A DNA stretch of 64,000 nucleotides, from assembly GCF_005885605.1 (NCBI RefSeq), contig NZ_SZVP01000015.1, positions 1 through 64,000 of the forward strand, written 5' to 3'. The position numbers were made by a program, and so were the translations under genes. This stretch comes from Colwellia ponticola. Its GTDB lineage: Bacteria > Pseudomonadota > Gammaproteobacteria > Enterobacterales > Alteromonadaceae. Under the pieces are notes generated by a model. That model saw only the letters and a list, made by a program, of their open reading frames with translations, was not told the origin of the DNA and did not search any database. Shown here in pieces: positions 53,479-62,198 of the stretch (position 1 is its first letter; the number at the start of each line of letters is the position of its first letter).

Positions 53479-54186
53479 CTAATAAATCAAAGATCCAATA
53501 GGATTAAGTAATTTATTTATGCCTTGAGTAAAGTGCAATGCGTCATTAGCAACGGTATAACAAAGGCAACCTTCAGTAGATATTGGGTGATGCTGATGAG
53601 AGCTATCTAGCATGATAAAGTCACCTTCATTATAGTCACCGCTTTCATCATGAAATGAACCCGCTAATAACACGGTAAGTTCAAACCCTTTATGAGTATG
53701 TTCAGGTACGCCACCACCTGGCTCAATGCGTAATAAACTGGTATGTATTTCACCTTCATTTAATTGCAAGCGTGTGCGCGATAATTTACCTATATGAGCC
53801 GTTTTACTTAAGGCCATGTTATTAAGTGCTGTCGGAAGCTTATAACGTTGCCCTTTAAATTCAATTGTTTTTTCTACTTTAGGGACGCTGACCTCTGCTG
53901 GTGACTTTACAATGCCGGCAATCATCTGCTCAAAGTCTATCTCTGTACTATCATCTAAGCTATCTGCTGCTGTTTTACTATCAGCGGTCACGCTATCGAC
54001 AATAAAACGATCAAGATATTGTTCTTCAAAACTAACCTCTGCAACTTGATCCGTAAATTGTGCAATTTTTTGCTGACAAACTGGGCACATATCAGCATGA
54101 ATCGCGATACCTGCAGATAACGAAGCAGGTAACTCACCATTAACAAACGCTTGAATCAACTCAAATTTAGGGTGATGCTTAATCAT
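53479..54186 (-). CDS. chrR: zinc-binding anti-sigma factor ChrR
   Basis: Binds and inhibits the adjacent ECF sigma; in the family singlet oxygen releases the sigma. The 235-residue protein has the N-terminal zinc anti-sigma domain (HHPKFELIQAFVNGELPASL, then AIHADMCPVCQQK with the HxxxCxxC motif) and a C-terminal cupin domain (about 120-225, LLRIEPGGGVPEHTHKGFEL, GDFIMLDSSHQHHP). All expected metal ligands are present. It overlaps the sigma gene by 8 nt. Confidence 0.93.
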   Translation of the reverse strand: MIKHHPKFELIQAFVNGELPASLSAGIAIHADMCPVCQQKIAQFTDQVAEVSFEEQYLDRFIVDSVTADSKTAADSLDDSTEIDFEQMIAGIVKSPAEVSVPKVEKTIEFKGQRYKLPTALNNMALSKTAHIGKLSRTRLQLNEGEIHTSLLRIEPGGGVPEHTHKGFELTVLLAGSFHDESGDYNEGDFIMLDSSHQHHPISTEGCLCYTVANDALHFTQGINKLLNPIGSLIY

Positions 54187-54796
54187 ATTTTTCTCCTAAC
54201 TGTACTTTGAGTTTTCCTAAGGCTAACCGTAGACGAGATTTAACGGTGCCCAATGGCAAATTAAGGTGCTTAGCCAACTGTTCTTGCGACATTTCTCTTA
54301 GGTAAAATCCTTTAACAACATCTTGTTGAGATTGTGGTAATTTATCTATAACGCTAAGTAATGCTTTATTCTCTAAATGGTCATCAAAAGCGTCAGATTC
54401 AGTAGACATACTCTCGGCTATAGGCCAAATATCATCACTGAGATTATCTTCCTTATTACCTTGAATTTTTCTAAGCATATCAAAAGTAATATTACGCATG
54501 ACGGTATAAACCCAAGTAGTTACGGCACCTTTGTCTTGATTAAAGAGGTGGGCCTTTCGCCAAACGTTACTCATGGTGTCTTGAACCACTTCATTAGCTT
54601 GTGCTTCATTAGGAAATTTACCACGGGCAATACGTAGAATTTTGGGTGCAAAAAACTTAAATAAATGAGTAAACGCTTGTTGATCTCTGTTTTGCGCAAC
54701 TGACTGAAGCCATTGACAAAGCTGGGGGTGATTTATTTTATCTGACATATGACTAGATTTATCATTTGTCGGCTTGCTTAGCAAGTTAGTCTGCAT
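54179..54796 (-). CDS. rpoE: ECF sigma factor, RpoE/ChrR-controlled type
   Basis: Activator of the singlet-oxygen stress regulon. The 205-residue protein has sigma region 2 (QAFTHLFKFFAPKILRIARG, QANEVVQDTMSNVWRKAHLF, TTWVYTVMRNITFDMLRK) and region 4 (LPQSQQDVVKGFYLREMSQE, QLAKHLNLPLGTVKSRLRLA). Linkage to chrR identifies its class (ECF11 type). ATG at 54796 is preceded by GAGAA; an in-frame ATG 16 codons on has no SD. A TGATCC-type -35 lies upstream, consistent with autoregulation. Confidence 0.93.
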   Translation of the reverse strand: MQTNLLSKPTNDKSSHMSDKINHPQLCQWLQSVAQNRDQQAFTHLFKFFAPKILRIARGKFPNEAQANEVVQDTMSNVWRKAHLFNQDKGAVTTWVYTVMRNITFDMLRKIQGNKEDNLSDDIWPIAESMSTESDAFDDHLENKALLSVIDKLPQSQQDVVKGFYLREMSQEQLAKHLNLPLGTVKSRLRLALGKLKVQLGEKYD

Positions 54797-54829
54797 TACT
54801 TTTTCTCACTATGTTTAAAGCATTGTAAA

Positions 54830-54858
54830 GTTATACGCAGGTAAACAAGCAAGGATCA
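54830..54858 (-). promoter_or_regulatory. candidate autoregulated ECF promoter of rpoE-chrR
   Basis: Minus strand TGATCC (54858-54853), 17-nt spacer, TATAAC (54835-54830). The -35 equals the TGATCC known for ChrR-partner sigma factors; the -10 is my best alignment. Start point would be about 54823, 27 nt upstream of the ATG. No exact TGATCC copy was found directly upstream of phrB, cfa or the DUF2878 gene. Confidence 0.5.
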
Positions 54859-55058
54859 CTTTTTGTTAAAATAAATTAACCAGACGTTAAAAACACAATT
54901 TAATAGCTAAAGTAAAAATAAAAGGCTAACAGTTAGAGCTAGATTACTCGCTTATTGGTAGTATCTCGCTAGCGTGTTGACTGTAGAGTAACCCTAGTTG
55001 AGCTATCGCTGTTAGCTATAAACCGGAGAAATGGTTATTCAAAGACTTAACCACAGGT

Positions 55059-55673
55059 TTAATCAAAGATAACCGATTCCACAAAACGTTTAGCTTCTTG
55101 GAAATTATAATTAACAACAAAACCACTTTTTACGTTCAGTTCAATAGGCAGTATTTCTAACCACCGCGCTAATACCCAATGGCTATCACCTAAGGATTTT
55201 TTAGGGTAAAGTTCATTAAGGTTATCATTCTCTGCAAAAACATGCTCTAACGACGTTGCTAGCTCGCTACTGACATTATCGGCGTGCTTTTGTGACCAAT
55301 GGGTAATGTCACTTACCTTGGCGACATTAAAACTGTCACGGCTTTTCATTACACTATTAATAACCACCAGAGATTTACACTTAACATCAATTTCAAGTAC
55401 CCCGTCATCACCTTGGTCAAAATTAATTATTTCAACCCAACTTCCCCAAAGCATAGTACCGTCATTAACGTCAGCTTTAATACTGTTGTCATTTAACCAA
55501 ATAACAAAACCTTGACCTGATGAGGCAACACTCACCATTTTCAAGTAACGAGGCTCAAAAATACGTAACTTGGTAACTCCTTCTGGCAGTAAAAATACTG
55601 GCAATGGAAAGATAGGTAACTCAATACTTGTCTGCTTCGTGGTTAATTGCTTCATAGGTAACTTCTTTATCAT
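55059..55673 (-). CDS. LON substrate-binding-domain (peptidase S16 N-terminal-like) protein
   Basis: A 204-residue cytoplasmic protein made of the Lon N-terminal domain only: ELPIFPLPVFLLPEGVTKLR, IFEPRYLKMVSVASSGQGFV, then GTMLWGSWVEIINFDQGDDG and VLARWLEILPIELNVKSGF near the end. No ATPase or protease domain. Proteins like this are found free-standing in gammaproteobacteria with unknown function. It is separated from rpoE by 262 nt and probably independent. Confidence 0.87.
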   Translation of the reverse strand: MIKKLPMKQLTTKQTSIELPIFPLPVFLLPEGVTKLRIFEPRYLKMVSVASSGQGFVIWLNDNSIKADVNDGTMLWGSWVEIINFDQGDDGVLEIDVKCKSLVVINSVMKSRDSFNVAKVSDITHWSQKHADNVSSELATSLEHVFAENDNLNELYPKKSLGDSHWVLARWLEILPIELNVKSGFVVNYNFQEAKRFVESVIFD

Positions 55674-55820
55674 ATAGGTCTTGTCAGGTTATTGCTTTTT
55701 CTTGGTATGTGTTAATAATCACGTAATTAAACGGCACTAGAGGACACTAATAAAATCGCTAGTAGTATCACTAGTCATTATTAATATATACGTAACAAAG
55801 GTATTAAATGATCAGTATGA

Positions 55821-56393
55821 TTAGTTGTTTTTATCAACACTCGGGCAAGTTTGTATCGGTGTTTGTTTATCAAAAAATAGCGTTATATCGGCAACATTGA
55901 TACCAAACTTACTCATTGAAGTTTTATTCATCACTCGATACTCATCTAGCTGATACATCCAATCATCCATCGATACTTGATACGTTTCATCGTCAACCTC
56001 CAGTGATAGTTGGTATTGAAATTGAAAAGCAAAGCCTTGGTGCTTACCAATAGCTATGCCAACGACATCTTCAGCAGTCCCTTGATAACTACCATCAGCC
56101 TGCTTAGATAATTGCCAGTTACGGTAGCTAATTTCTCCGTCATTAAAATAAAATTTTTCGGCAAGAACGCCTTGATCACCTTGCCATGTTCCCTCTATTT
56201 CAACACAAAAACGCCTACTTACTTTATTGCTGTAATCTTGCACCATCCCCCAGGCGATAACCTGCCCATCAAAATAATTTTTAATATCAAATGGTTTGTG
56301 AGTTTGTTGGTAATCATCTAAGTTTGTTGAGCAACTTGAAATAAGACCAACAGTGATTAACATCAATAGGCATTTATTAAGTTTATTTTTCAT
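55821..56393 (-). CDS. DUF3833 family lipoprotein
   Basis: A 190-residue lipoprotein (signal MKNKLNKCLLMLITVGLISS, then C). Core: KPFDIKNYFDGQVIAWGMVQ, DYSNKVSRRFCVEIEGTWQG, NDGEISYRNWQLSKQADGSY, then VSMDDWMYQLDEYRVMNKTS. DUF3833 of ChrR-type clusters resembles lipocalin-like beta barrels; function unknown. Its ATG overlaps the preceding chalcone-isomerase-like gene by 11 nt, so the two are coupled. Confidence 0.88.
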   Translation of the reverse strand: MKNKLNKCLLMLITVGLISSCSTNLDDYQQTHKPFDIKNYFDGQVIAWGMVQDYSNKVSRRFCVEIEGTWQGDQGVLAEKFYFNDGEISYRNWQLSKQADGSYQGTAEDVVGIAIGKHQGFAFQFQYQLSLEVDDETYQVSMDDWMYQLDEYRVMNKTSMSKFGINVADITLFFDKQTPIQTCPSVDKNN

Positions 56394-56964
56394 TGGTACT
56401 TCCTAATAGTTTATTGCGCAACTTCGGTTGACTAGTGTTTTTAGATAACCAAATAGCAAGAAAAACTTGCCCAAATTCTGGTTCATTAATAACGCCAATA
56501 TATTGTTTATTAAAATAAAAAATGCTGCGTCCCTGGTGAATTAATAACGATAAGCTATCGCCTTCTTTAATATCTGGCCATAGCGTTTTTAATTGCGGTA
56601 AATAGGCTTGGTATACTTCAGCTGCTATACCTAAATGTTGCCACTGTTCAATGGTATTATTGATTAAGTCTTTACTGGCAATGTCTGTTAAATAATTAAT
56701 ATCAAAAAGTAAATTATCTTGCGTTACCTCAACGGGATAATTTCCTGAGGTAGTTAATAATTTACTTTTATAAATATCCCAAAATAAAACAGAAAAAGTT
56801 GCCTCACCTACCGTAACAAAATCTTGTGTTATCAACTGACTTGATAAGTCATATGGCCACATCATTTCATCGTTCATGCTTTTAGCTTGAGTTGCATTAA
56901 CGGACATAAGAAACGCCGTTAACGATAAAACGCCATAGCGTAGATAATAATAAACGTTATTCAT
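56383..56964 (-). CDS. chalcone-isomerase-like exported protein
   Basis: A 193-residue periplasmic protein: signal MNNVYYYLRYGVLSLTAFLM, SVNATQAKS, then a chalcone-isomerase-like fold (about 40-175, VGEATFSVLFWDIYKSKLLT, IEQWQHLGIAAEVYQAYLPQ, NKQYIGVINEPEFGQVFLAI). Bacterial members of this family are thought to bind fatty acids or lipids rather than flavonoids. It lies between the DUF2878 and DUF3833 genes, 18 nt after the former. Confidence 0.85.
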   Translation of the reverse strand: MNNVYYYLRYGVLSLTAFLMSVNATQAKSMNDEMMWPYDLSSQLITQDFVTVGEATFSVLFWDIYKSKLLTTSGNYPVEVTQDNLLFDINYLTDIASKDLINNTIEQWQHLGIAAEVYQAYLPQLKTLWPDIKEGDSLSLLIHQGRSIFYFNKQYIGVINEPEFGQVFLAIWLSKNTSQPKLRNKLLGSTNEK

Positions 56965-56982
56965 AAGTGACCTCTATTTTAA

Positions 56983-57474
56983 CTAAACCTTAACCAAACG
57001 GTTTTTTAACATAAAAAATAAAACAAACAACAAACCCCATAACAGACTTAAGGTGACATACGTTGATAACAGTGATTGACCAAATTCAACCGCTGCCATT
57101 TTTTGACCCGCAATATAGCTTAATGGTGCAAAGAGTCCGCCGACAAGGAGTTGTAAAACTTTAGATCCAGCTAAAAAATGTAAACTATGACAAATGGTTG
57201 CGCTAAAGCATGCCCATAACGTTATTAACCAAAATGGCAGATGACTATGTTCTGCAAAGATAAAAAATGTAAACTGCTGTAATAAGGAATCAACCAATAT
57301 GCCAAAAAACGTTATGATAACCATTAATAGTAATTCACCTTTTACTTGGCTATTAAAGTAAAAGTGAGCTAACAGTAATAACAGGCTAATAGGGATAAAA
57401 GCATTGCCCCAATAAACCAAACCAAACCAGGCTAGGTTAAAACCTACTGCATTAAAAATCAGTGAATAGTTCAA
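56983..57474 (-). CDS. DUF2878 family membrane protein
   Basis: A 163-residue inner-membrane protein with about five hydrophobic segments: FNLAWFGLVYWGNAFIPISL, LLMVIITFFGILVDSLLQQF, ALLITL-like WLITLWACFSATICHSLHFL, LLVGGLFAPLSYIAGQ and YVTLSLLWGLLFVLFFMLKN. Family DUF2878 typically accompanies the cfa/DUF1365/FAD cluster. First gene of the DUF2878/chalcone-isomerase-like/DUF3833 operon, divergent from the MATE gene. Confidence 0.88.
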   Translation of the reverse strand: MNYSLIFNAVGFNLAWFGLVYWGNAFIPISLLLLLAHFYFNSQVKGELLLMVIITFFGILVDSLLQQFTFFIFAEHSHLPFWLITLWACFSATICHSLHFLAGSKVLQLLVGGLFAPLSYIAGQKMAAVEFGQSLLSTYVTLSLLWGLLFVLFFMLKNRLVKV

Positions 57475-57781
57475 GCGTCGCTCGCTATTTAAATGAAAGA
57501 TAAAACTCTATTAATGATCTATACGCTAAAAGTTACTATTTAGATTAATACTTATGCCTACAAGTTCAGTGAGAGAATGATAAGTCACTATTAACACCAT
57601 AGGTTTGCTATCATTAAACCTATTGACGAATGACGAGAGCGGCTTGCGCTAAGCTATTTAATAAGTCTCAATACCGTAAACTATATTGTCCTTATCACTT
57701 TCTGACGGCTTAGCTTTAACTGAAGCATAATCTTCAATTAAGTATGATTTTTCACCTTACATAACCTGCGGAACCACTTAT
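57475..57781. other. 307-bp divergent promoter region (DUF2878 / MATE)
   Basis: AT-rich, no ORF or repeat recognised. No TGATCC-type ECF -35 seen on the minus strand. Confidence 0.4.
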
Positions 57782-59173
57782 ATGAAAGATCTTACTCAGG
57801 GCTCTATTCCTAAAAGCCTGATCGCGATGGCATTGCCTATGATGATTGGCATGGTTATTCAAACACTTTATTTTATTGTTGATTTATACTTTGTTGGTCA
57901 GTTAGGTCCTGCTGCGCTGGCAGGATTGAGCTTAGCTGGCAACGCGATGTTTTTAATCTTCTCGCTCACACAAATACTCAATGTTAGTACCGCCGCACTT
58001 ATTTCTCATGCTGTAGGCGCAAAAAACAAAACAGATGCAAATATCACTTTTAACCAGTCCATGATGATGTCTAGTGTCGTAGGCACTATTGTTTGTATTA
58101 TTGGTTACTTAGGAGCAAAAACGTACCTTAATTTCATCTCACAAGATACTGAAACTGTGCTAATGGGGTTAGCTTACCTGCACTGGTTTATTCCCTGTAT
58201 GGCACTGCAGTTTATCATGGTCTCTATTAGCGCTGCTTTACGTGGTACAGGGGTTGTTAAACCAACGATGATCATTCAAACACTGTCTATTTTAGTTAAC
58301 ATCATTTTATCACCGCTATTAATTTCTGGCTGGGGTTCAGACTATGCAATGGGCATTGCAGGGGCTGGTCTTGCTAGTTCATTATCTGTTGTTTTTGCAG
58401 TGGTTTTATTATGTTATTACTTTATCAAAACAGATAAGTACATCAGCGTTGATTTCTCGCTTTGGGTAATGAATGTACCACGGATAAAAAAGCTACTAGT
58501 GATTGGTCTACCTGCTGGCGGCGAATTCTTTTTACTCTTTATATATATGGCGACTATTTATTGGCTAATTAAACCTTTTGGCGCTGATGCTCAGGCAGGC
58601 TTTGGGCTTGGCTCTCGTGTGATGCAAGCGCTATTTTTACCTGCTATGGCTATCGCCTTTGCGGCTCCAGCGATAGCGGGACAAAACTTTGGCGCGGGAA
58701 ATTTTCAGCGTGTTAGAGAAACATTTACTTGGTCGGCTATCATGACATGCTCATTAATGACGATTATTACCCTAGTGTGTTTAAGTCAAACCGAGTTACT
58801 GTTAACCGCGTTTTCAACTGATGAAGAGGTTATTTTAATTAGTGTTATATTTTTACAGGTGATTTGTTGGAACTTTGTACCGTCAGGCTTAGTTTTTACC
58901 TGCTCAGGGCTATTTCAAGCACTGGGCAATACTATGCCCGCTTTGCTTAGTACTGCAATACGCTTAGTTACATTTATCATTCCTGCCTTTTGGTTATCAA
59001 AACAAGCGGACTTTCAAATTGAACAACTTTGGTATGTGTCTGTTACTAGTATCTGTATTCAAGCAGCGGTAAGTTTTTATTTACTAAAAAGTGAGTTTAA
59101 GAAGCGTTTACCCATCCATTACCTAACTAACAATGTCACGGATGAGATAAATAAAAGTAAGCTTATTAGTTAG
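57782..59173 (+). CDS. MATE-family multidrug/metabolite exporter
   Basis: Inner-membrane cation-coupled efflux transporter. The 463-residue protein has 12 hydrophobic segments in two halves: SLIAMALPMMIGMVIQTLYF, IVDLYFVGQLGPAALAGLSL in the first; KLLVIGLPAGGEFFLLFIYM and GSRVMQALFLPAMAIAFAAP in the second. The PMMIGM, VDLYFVG and AIAGQNFGAG motifs are typical MATE (DinF/NorM-like) signatures. Substrate unknown. The gene ends overlapping the convergent unknown gene by 4 nt. Confidence 0.93.
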   Translation: MKDLTQGSIPKSLIAMALPMMIGMVIQTLYFIVDLYFVGQLGPAALAGLSLAGNAMFLIFSLTQILNVSTAALISHAVGAKNKTDANITFNQSMMMSSVVGTIVCIIGYLGAKTYLNFISQDTETVLMGLAYLHWFIPCMALQFIMVSISAALRGTGVVKPTMIIQTLSILVNIILSPLLISGWGSDYAMGIAGAGLASSLSVVFAVVLLCYYFIKTDKYISVDFSLWVMNVPRIKKLLVIGLPAGGEFFLLFIYMATIYWLIKPFGADAQAGFGLGSRVMQALFLPAMAIAFAAPAIAGQNFGAGNFQRVRETFTWSAIMTCSLMTIITLVCLSQTELLLTAFSTDEEVILISVIFLQVICWNFVPSGLVFTCSGLFQALGNTMPALLSTAIRLVTFIIPAFWLSKQADFQIEQLWYVSVTSICIQAAVSFYLLKSEFKKRLPIHYLTNNVTDEINKSKLIS

Positions 59174-59562
59174 CCACTGACAAGCTTCAATAGTTCAGGT
59201 TTTGCTGTTTCAGCCTCTTTAGCTACCGTTGTTTTTTCATCGAGGTTAGAAAGGTCCACTGAGCGAAATGTCGATGTACTATTTTTATAACGGTCAAACT
59301 GTACTTCTTGAATACCTAATAACTGCAAGTATTGCTTTAAGGTATTAAAGTCTTCTCTGGCGAGCTCTGATGAAGAATTGGTGAGTAAACCATCTATATA
59401 AGCGTTATCACCATTGAGGTTAATATTTGCAATAGCAGAGTAAGGTTGGCCGTATTCTTCAACACGAATTGCCCGTACCGCTTTAATTTCAAAAATCCAA
59501 CCATCTATCTTTATCAAACGTGATTGTGTTTCTGGTTTCTTTTCTGATATCGGCTCTGCCAT
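59170..59562 (-). CDS. protein of unknown function, 130 residues
   Basis: Not recognised. A hydrophilic protein with no signal or membrane segment; N-terminus acidic/basic mixed (EKKPETQSRLIKIDGWIFEI, then KAVRAIRVEEYGQPYSAIAN), central INLNGDNAYIDGLLTNSSSE and LARDD-like LAREDFNTLKQYLQLLGIQE, and a low-complexity Glu/Ala/Thr/Lys tail. SD AAAGGAAAA precedes the ATG. Its stop codon overlaps the stop of the convergent MATE gene. Confidence 0.75.
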   Translation of the reverse strand: MAEPISEKKPETQSRLIKIDGWIFEIKAVRAIRVEEYGQPYSAIANINLNGDNAYIDGLLTNSSSELAREDFNTLKQYLQLLGIQEVQFDRYKNSTSTFRSVDLSNLDEKTTVAKEAETAKPELLKLVSG

Positions 59563-60226
59563 GTTTTTTCCTTTATAAAGTAATAAATACTTAAGACTTA
59601 TTGCTAAGGATAGGCTTAATAATCACTTATCGTTAGCAATAAAACTCATGTAAATAATAGCTAAGGTTAGTAAGGCTATCCTAGTAATTGAACTGTTTGG
59701 GATATAAATAAGACACTCATAACATTAATGCACTAATGGTTAGTTAATATTAATAACCGCCCATACAATTAAGCAATAAGTAAGCCAATGTTACAATTCG
59801 TTACTATCAATAGAGTTAACTAAGTTTTGCAGTATAAAGCTGTTGCCAATAAGCAACAGCTGTACTGGGTAGTCTACCTTCATGGCAGAATATATTTTTA
59901 TTAAACAAATAATTAACTAGAATAAGTAACCAACCCACACCTGTCGTCAATTAGTAACAGTTAACAAACACCCCTTAACTGTACAAATAATTATCAATTG
60001 CTCTGCAACTTTATAACGTATGCAATATGATAATTCAATGAAAACAGTGCAAGTATCTGCTACTTAAAAGGGCAAAAAAAAAGCTAAGGTGCGATTAACA
60101 GCCTTAACTTTATTTTATTTTTATCGCGAGTGTTCACTACTAAGATAAAGAAACCAGGTCTTTACTATCCTTTGATTAACACGCCATTGACTATATAAAA
60201 ATAGCTCTATAAGTATACAAAAATAG
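59563..60226. other. 664-bp intergenic region
   Basis: No gene recognised. It holds an interrupted hairpin at 59830-59867 (outer CAGTA/TACTG, inner AGCTGTTGC/GCAACAGCT, loop CAATAA) and, at 60074-60110, the terminator of the ABC-F gene. The remaining sequence is AT-rich with no strong signal; a small RNA or unannotated leader cannot be excluded. Confidence 0.45.
60074..60110 (-). terminator. intrinsic terminator of the ABC-F gene
   Basis: On the minus strand AAGTTAAGG pairs with CCTTAGCTT around an 11-12 nt loop, followed by a run of nine T residues. It lies about 115 nt past the stop codon, a long 3' UTR. Confidence 0.82.
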
Positions 60227-61831
60227 CTAGGCTACCTTTTGTGCTTTGGCTTGATTATCAAGATATTCATCTAGCGTGCCTTGGAAATCGACTAATTTTT
60301 TATCTTTAATATCAATAATACGTGTCGCTAAGCTTGAAACAAACTCACGGTCATGGCTTACAAAAATCAACGTGCCTTCAAATTCTTTTAGAGCATTATT
60401 TAACGCATCAATTGCTTCAATATCCATATGGTTAGTTGGTTCATCCATAATAAGCACATTAACATCAGACATCATTAACTTGCCAAATAACAAGCGATTC
60501 TTTTCACCACCAGAACAATTACGTGCTTTTTTATTAGCATCGTCATCAGTAAAAAGCATACGCCCTAACATACCACGGACACTTAAATCGTTATGACAAG
60601 GTCTACGCCATTGTGACATCCAATCCATTAACGTTAGGTCATTATTAAAGAATGAACCGCTATCTTGTGGGCAATAACCAACAGCAGCATTTTCAGACCA
60701 CTTAACCACACCTTCGTTTTGCTCTAACTCGCCCATTAAACAACGTAATAAGGTGGTTTTACCGACACCATTTTCACCAATAATAGCTAATTTAGCGCCA
60801 GCTTCTAATAACAAATCACCTTTGCTAAATAGCGTTTCACCATCAAAACCGTGCGTTAAGCCCTCAAGCTCTAGTGCTTGACGATGCATTTTTTTGCCCG
60901 GTGCAAAAGCAATTTTCGGCGTTATACGACTCGATGATTTAACATCATCAAGTTTAATTTTATCCATTTTTTTAGCACGAGAACTAGCTTGTTTCGCTTT
61001 TGAAGCGTTAGCACCAAAGCGGTTAACAAAGTCTTGTAGTTCAGCAATTTCAGCGGATTTTTTATCATTACCCGCTAATAGCTGCTCACGTAGTAAACTA
61101 GACTGGGCTAAGAAAAACTCATAGTTTCCTGGGTAAATACGCAATTCACCATAGTCAATATCAGCCATATGAGTACAAACAGCGTTAAGAAAATGCCTAT
61201 CATGAGAAATGATAATCATGGTGCACTTACGTTTATTTAACTCGTTTTCTAACCAACTAATGGTGTGAATATCCAAGTTGTTGGTCGGTTCATCAAGCAA
61301 TAAAATATCAGGATTAGCGAATAAGGCTTGTGCAAGTAGCACACGTAACTTCCAACCTGGTGCTACTTGTTGCATTGAACCGTAATGAAAAGATTCTTCA
61401 ATACCGGCTTCTAATAGTATTTCGCCAGCGCGACTTTCAGCCGTGTAACCGTCCATTTCTGCAAACTGGCTTTCTAAGTCGCCAACACGCATGCCGTCTG
61501 CTTCACTCATTTCTGCTTGTGCGTAAATAGCGTCACGTTCTTGCTTAACTTTCCATAACGCCATATCACCCATAATGACAGTATCAATCACGTTATGCTC
61601 TTCAAAAGCGAATTGATCTTGACCCAAAGTACTTACTTTGTTGCCAGTACTTACAGATACATTACCTGAGCTTGGCACTAAGTCTCCACTTAGTATTTTC
61701 ATAAATGTAGACTTGCCACAGCCATTTGCGCCAATCAAACCGTAACGGTGACCGTTGCCAAATTTAGCCGAAATGTTTTCAAATAACGGCTCTGCGCCAA
61801 ATTGCATGGTAATGTTAGATGTAGTGATCAA
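60227..61831 (-). CDS. ybiT: ABC-F family ATPase YbiT
   Basis: Ribosome-associated ABC-F protein with two ATP-binding domains and no membrane part. The 534-residue protein has Walker [18 protein letters not shown] and [16 protein letters not shown], Walker [13 protein letters not shown] and [12 protein letters not shown], and signature [15 protein letters not shown] in the second half. The first half has [15 protein letters not shown] instead of LSGGQ, a known YbiT trait. The inter-domain linker (about 245-315, [20 protein letters not shown]) is the P-site tRNA-interaction motif. Length matches YbiT (530). Confidence 0.95.
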   Translation of the reverse strand: MITTSNITMQFGAEPLFENISAKFGNGHRYGLIGANGCGKSTFMKILSGDLVPSSGNVSVSTGNKVSTLGQDQFAFEEHNVIDTVIMGDMALWKVKQERDAIYAQAEMSEADGMRVGDLESQFAEMDGYTAESRAGEILLEAGIEESFHYGSMQQVAPGWKLRVLLAQALFANPDILLLDEPTNNLDIHTISWLENELNKRKCTMIIISHDRHFLNAVCTHMADIDYGELRIYPGNYEFFLAQSSLLREQLLAGNDKKSAEIAELQDFVNRFGANASKAKQASSRAKKMDKIKLDDVKSSSRITPKIAFAPGKKMHRQALELEGLTHGFDGETLFSKGDLLLEAGAKLAIIGENGVGKTTLLRCLMGELEQNEGVVKWSENAAVGYCPQDSGSFFNNDLTLMDWMSQWRRPCHNDLSVRGMLGRMLFTDDDANKKARNCSGGEKNRLLFGKLMMSDVNVLIMDEPTNHMDIEAIDALNNALKEFEGTLIFVSHDREFVSSLATRIIDIKDKKLVDFQGTLDEYLDNQAKAQKVA

Positions 61832-62198
61832 AAGATATTCCCGAGTTTTGCTGATAAGATGGATATTTTAAAGGCGCGTATCATACAGTAATTTTAACAA
61901 GAACCCTACCTAACGTTTATATTATTTGTTTGCTTTTTAGTCACGGTTAATTAAAAAAATGATAATATTCAACCTGATAAATGTTCAAAAAGGTATTAAC
62001 CAATGAATAAAAAACATACTAAACAATAAACTAGGTAACAAAAGTTCATCACAAATATTTTCTGGGAATAGTATTTGCATAACGTCATACATTAATAACG
62101 CTTACCTATAAGCAACGAATCAACCTAAGCGGCATTATTACCCGCACACACAAATTTATTAGCTCTATTTATTAAACTATATTTCACTTGGATAATTA
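61832..62198. other. 367-bp divergent intergenic region (ABC-F / propeller-like gene)
   Basis: AT-rich; nothing recognised beyond the necessary promoters. SD-like GGATAA precedes the ATG at 62199. Confidence 0.4.
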
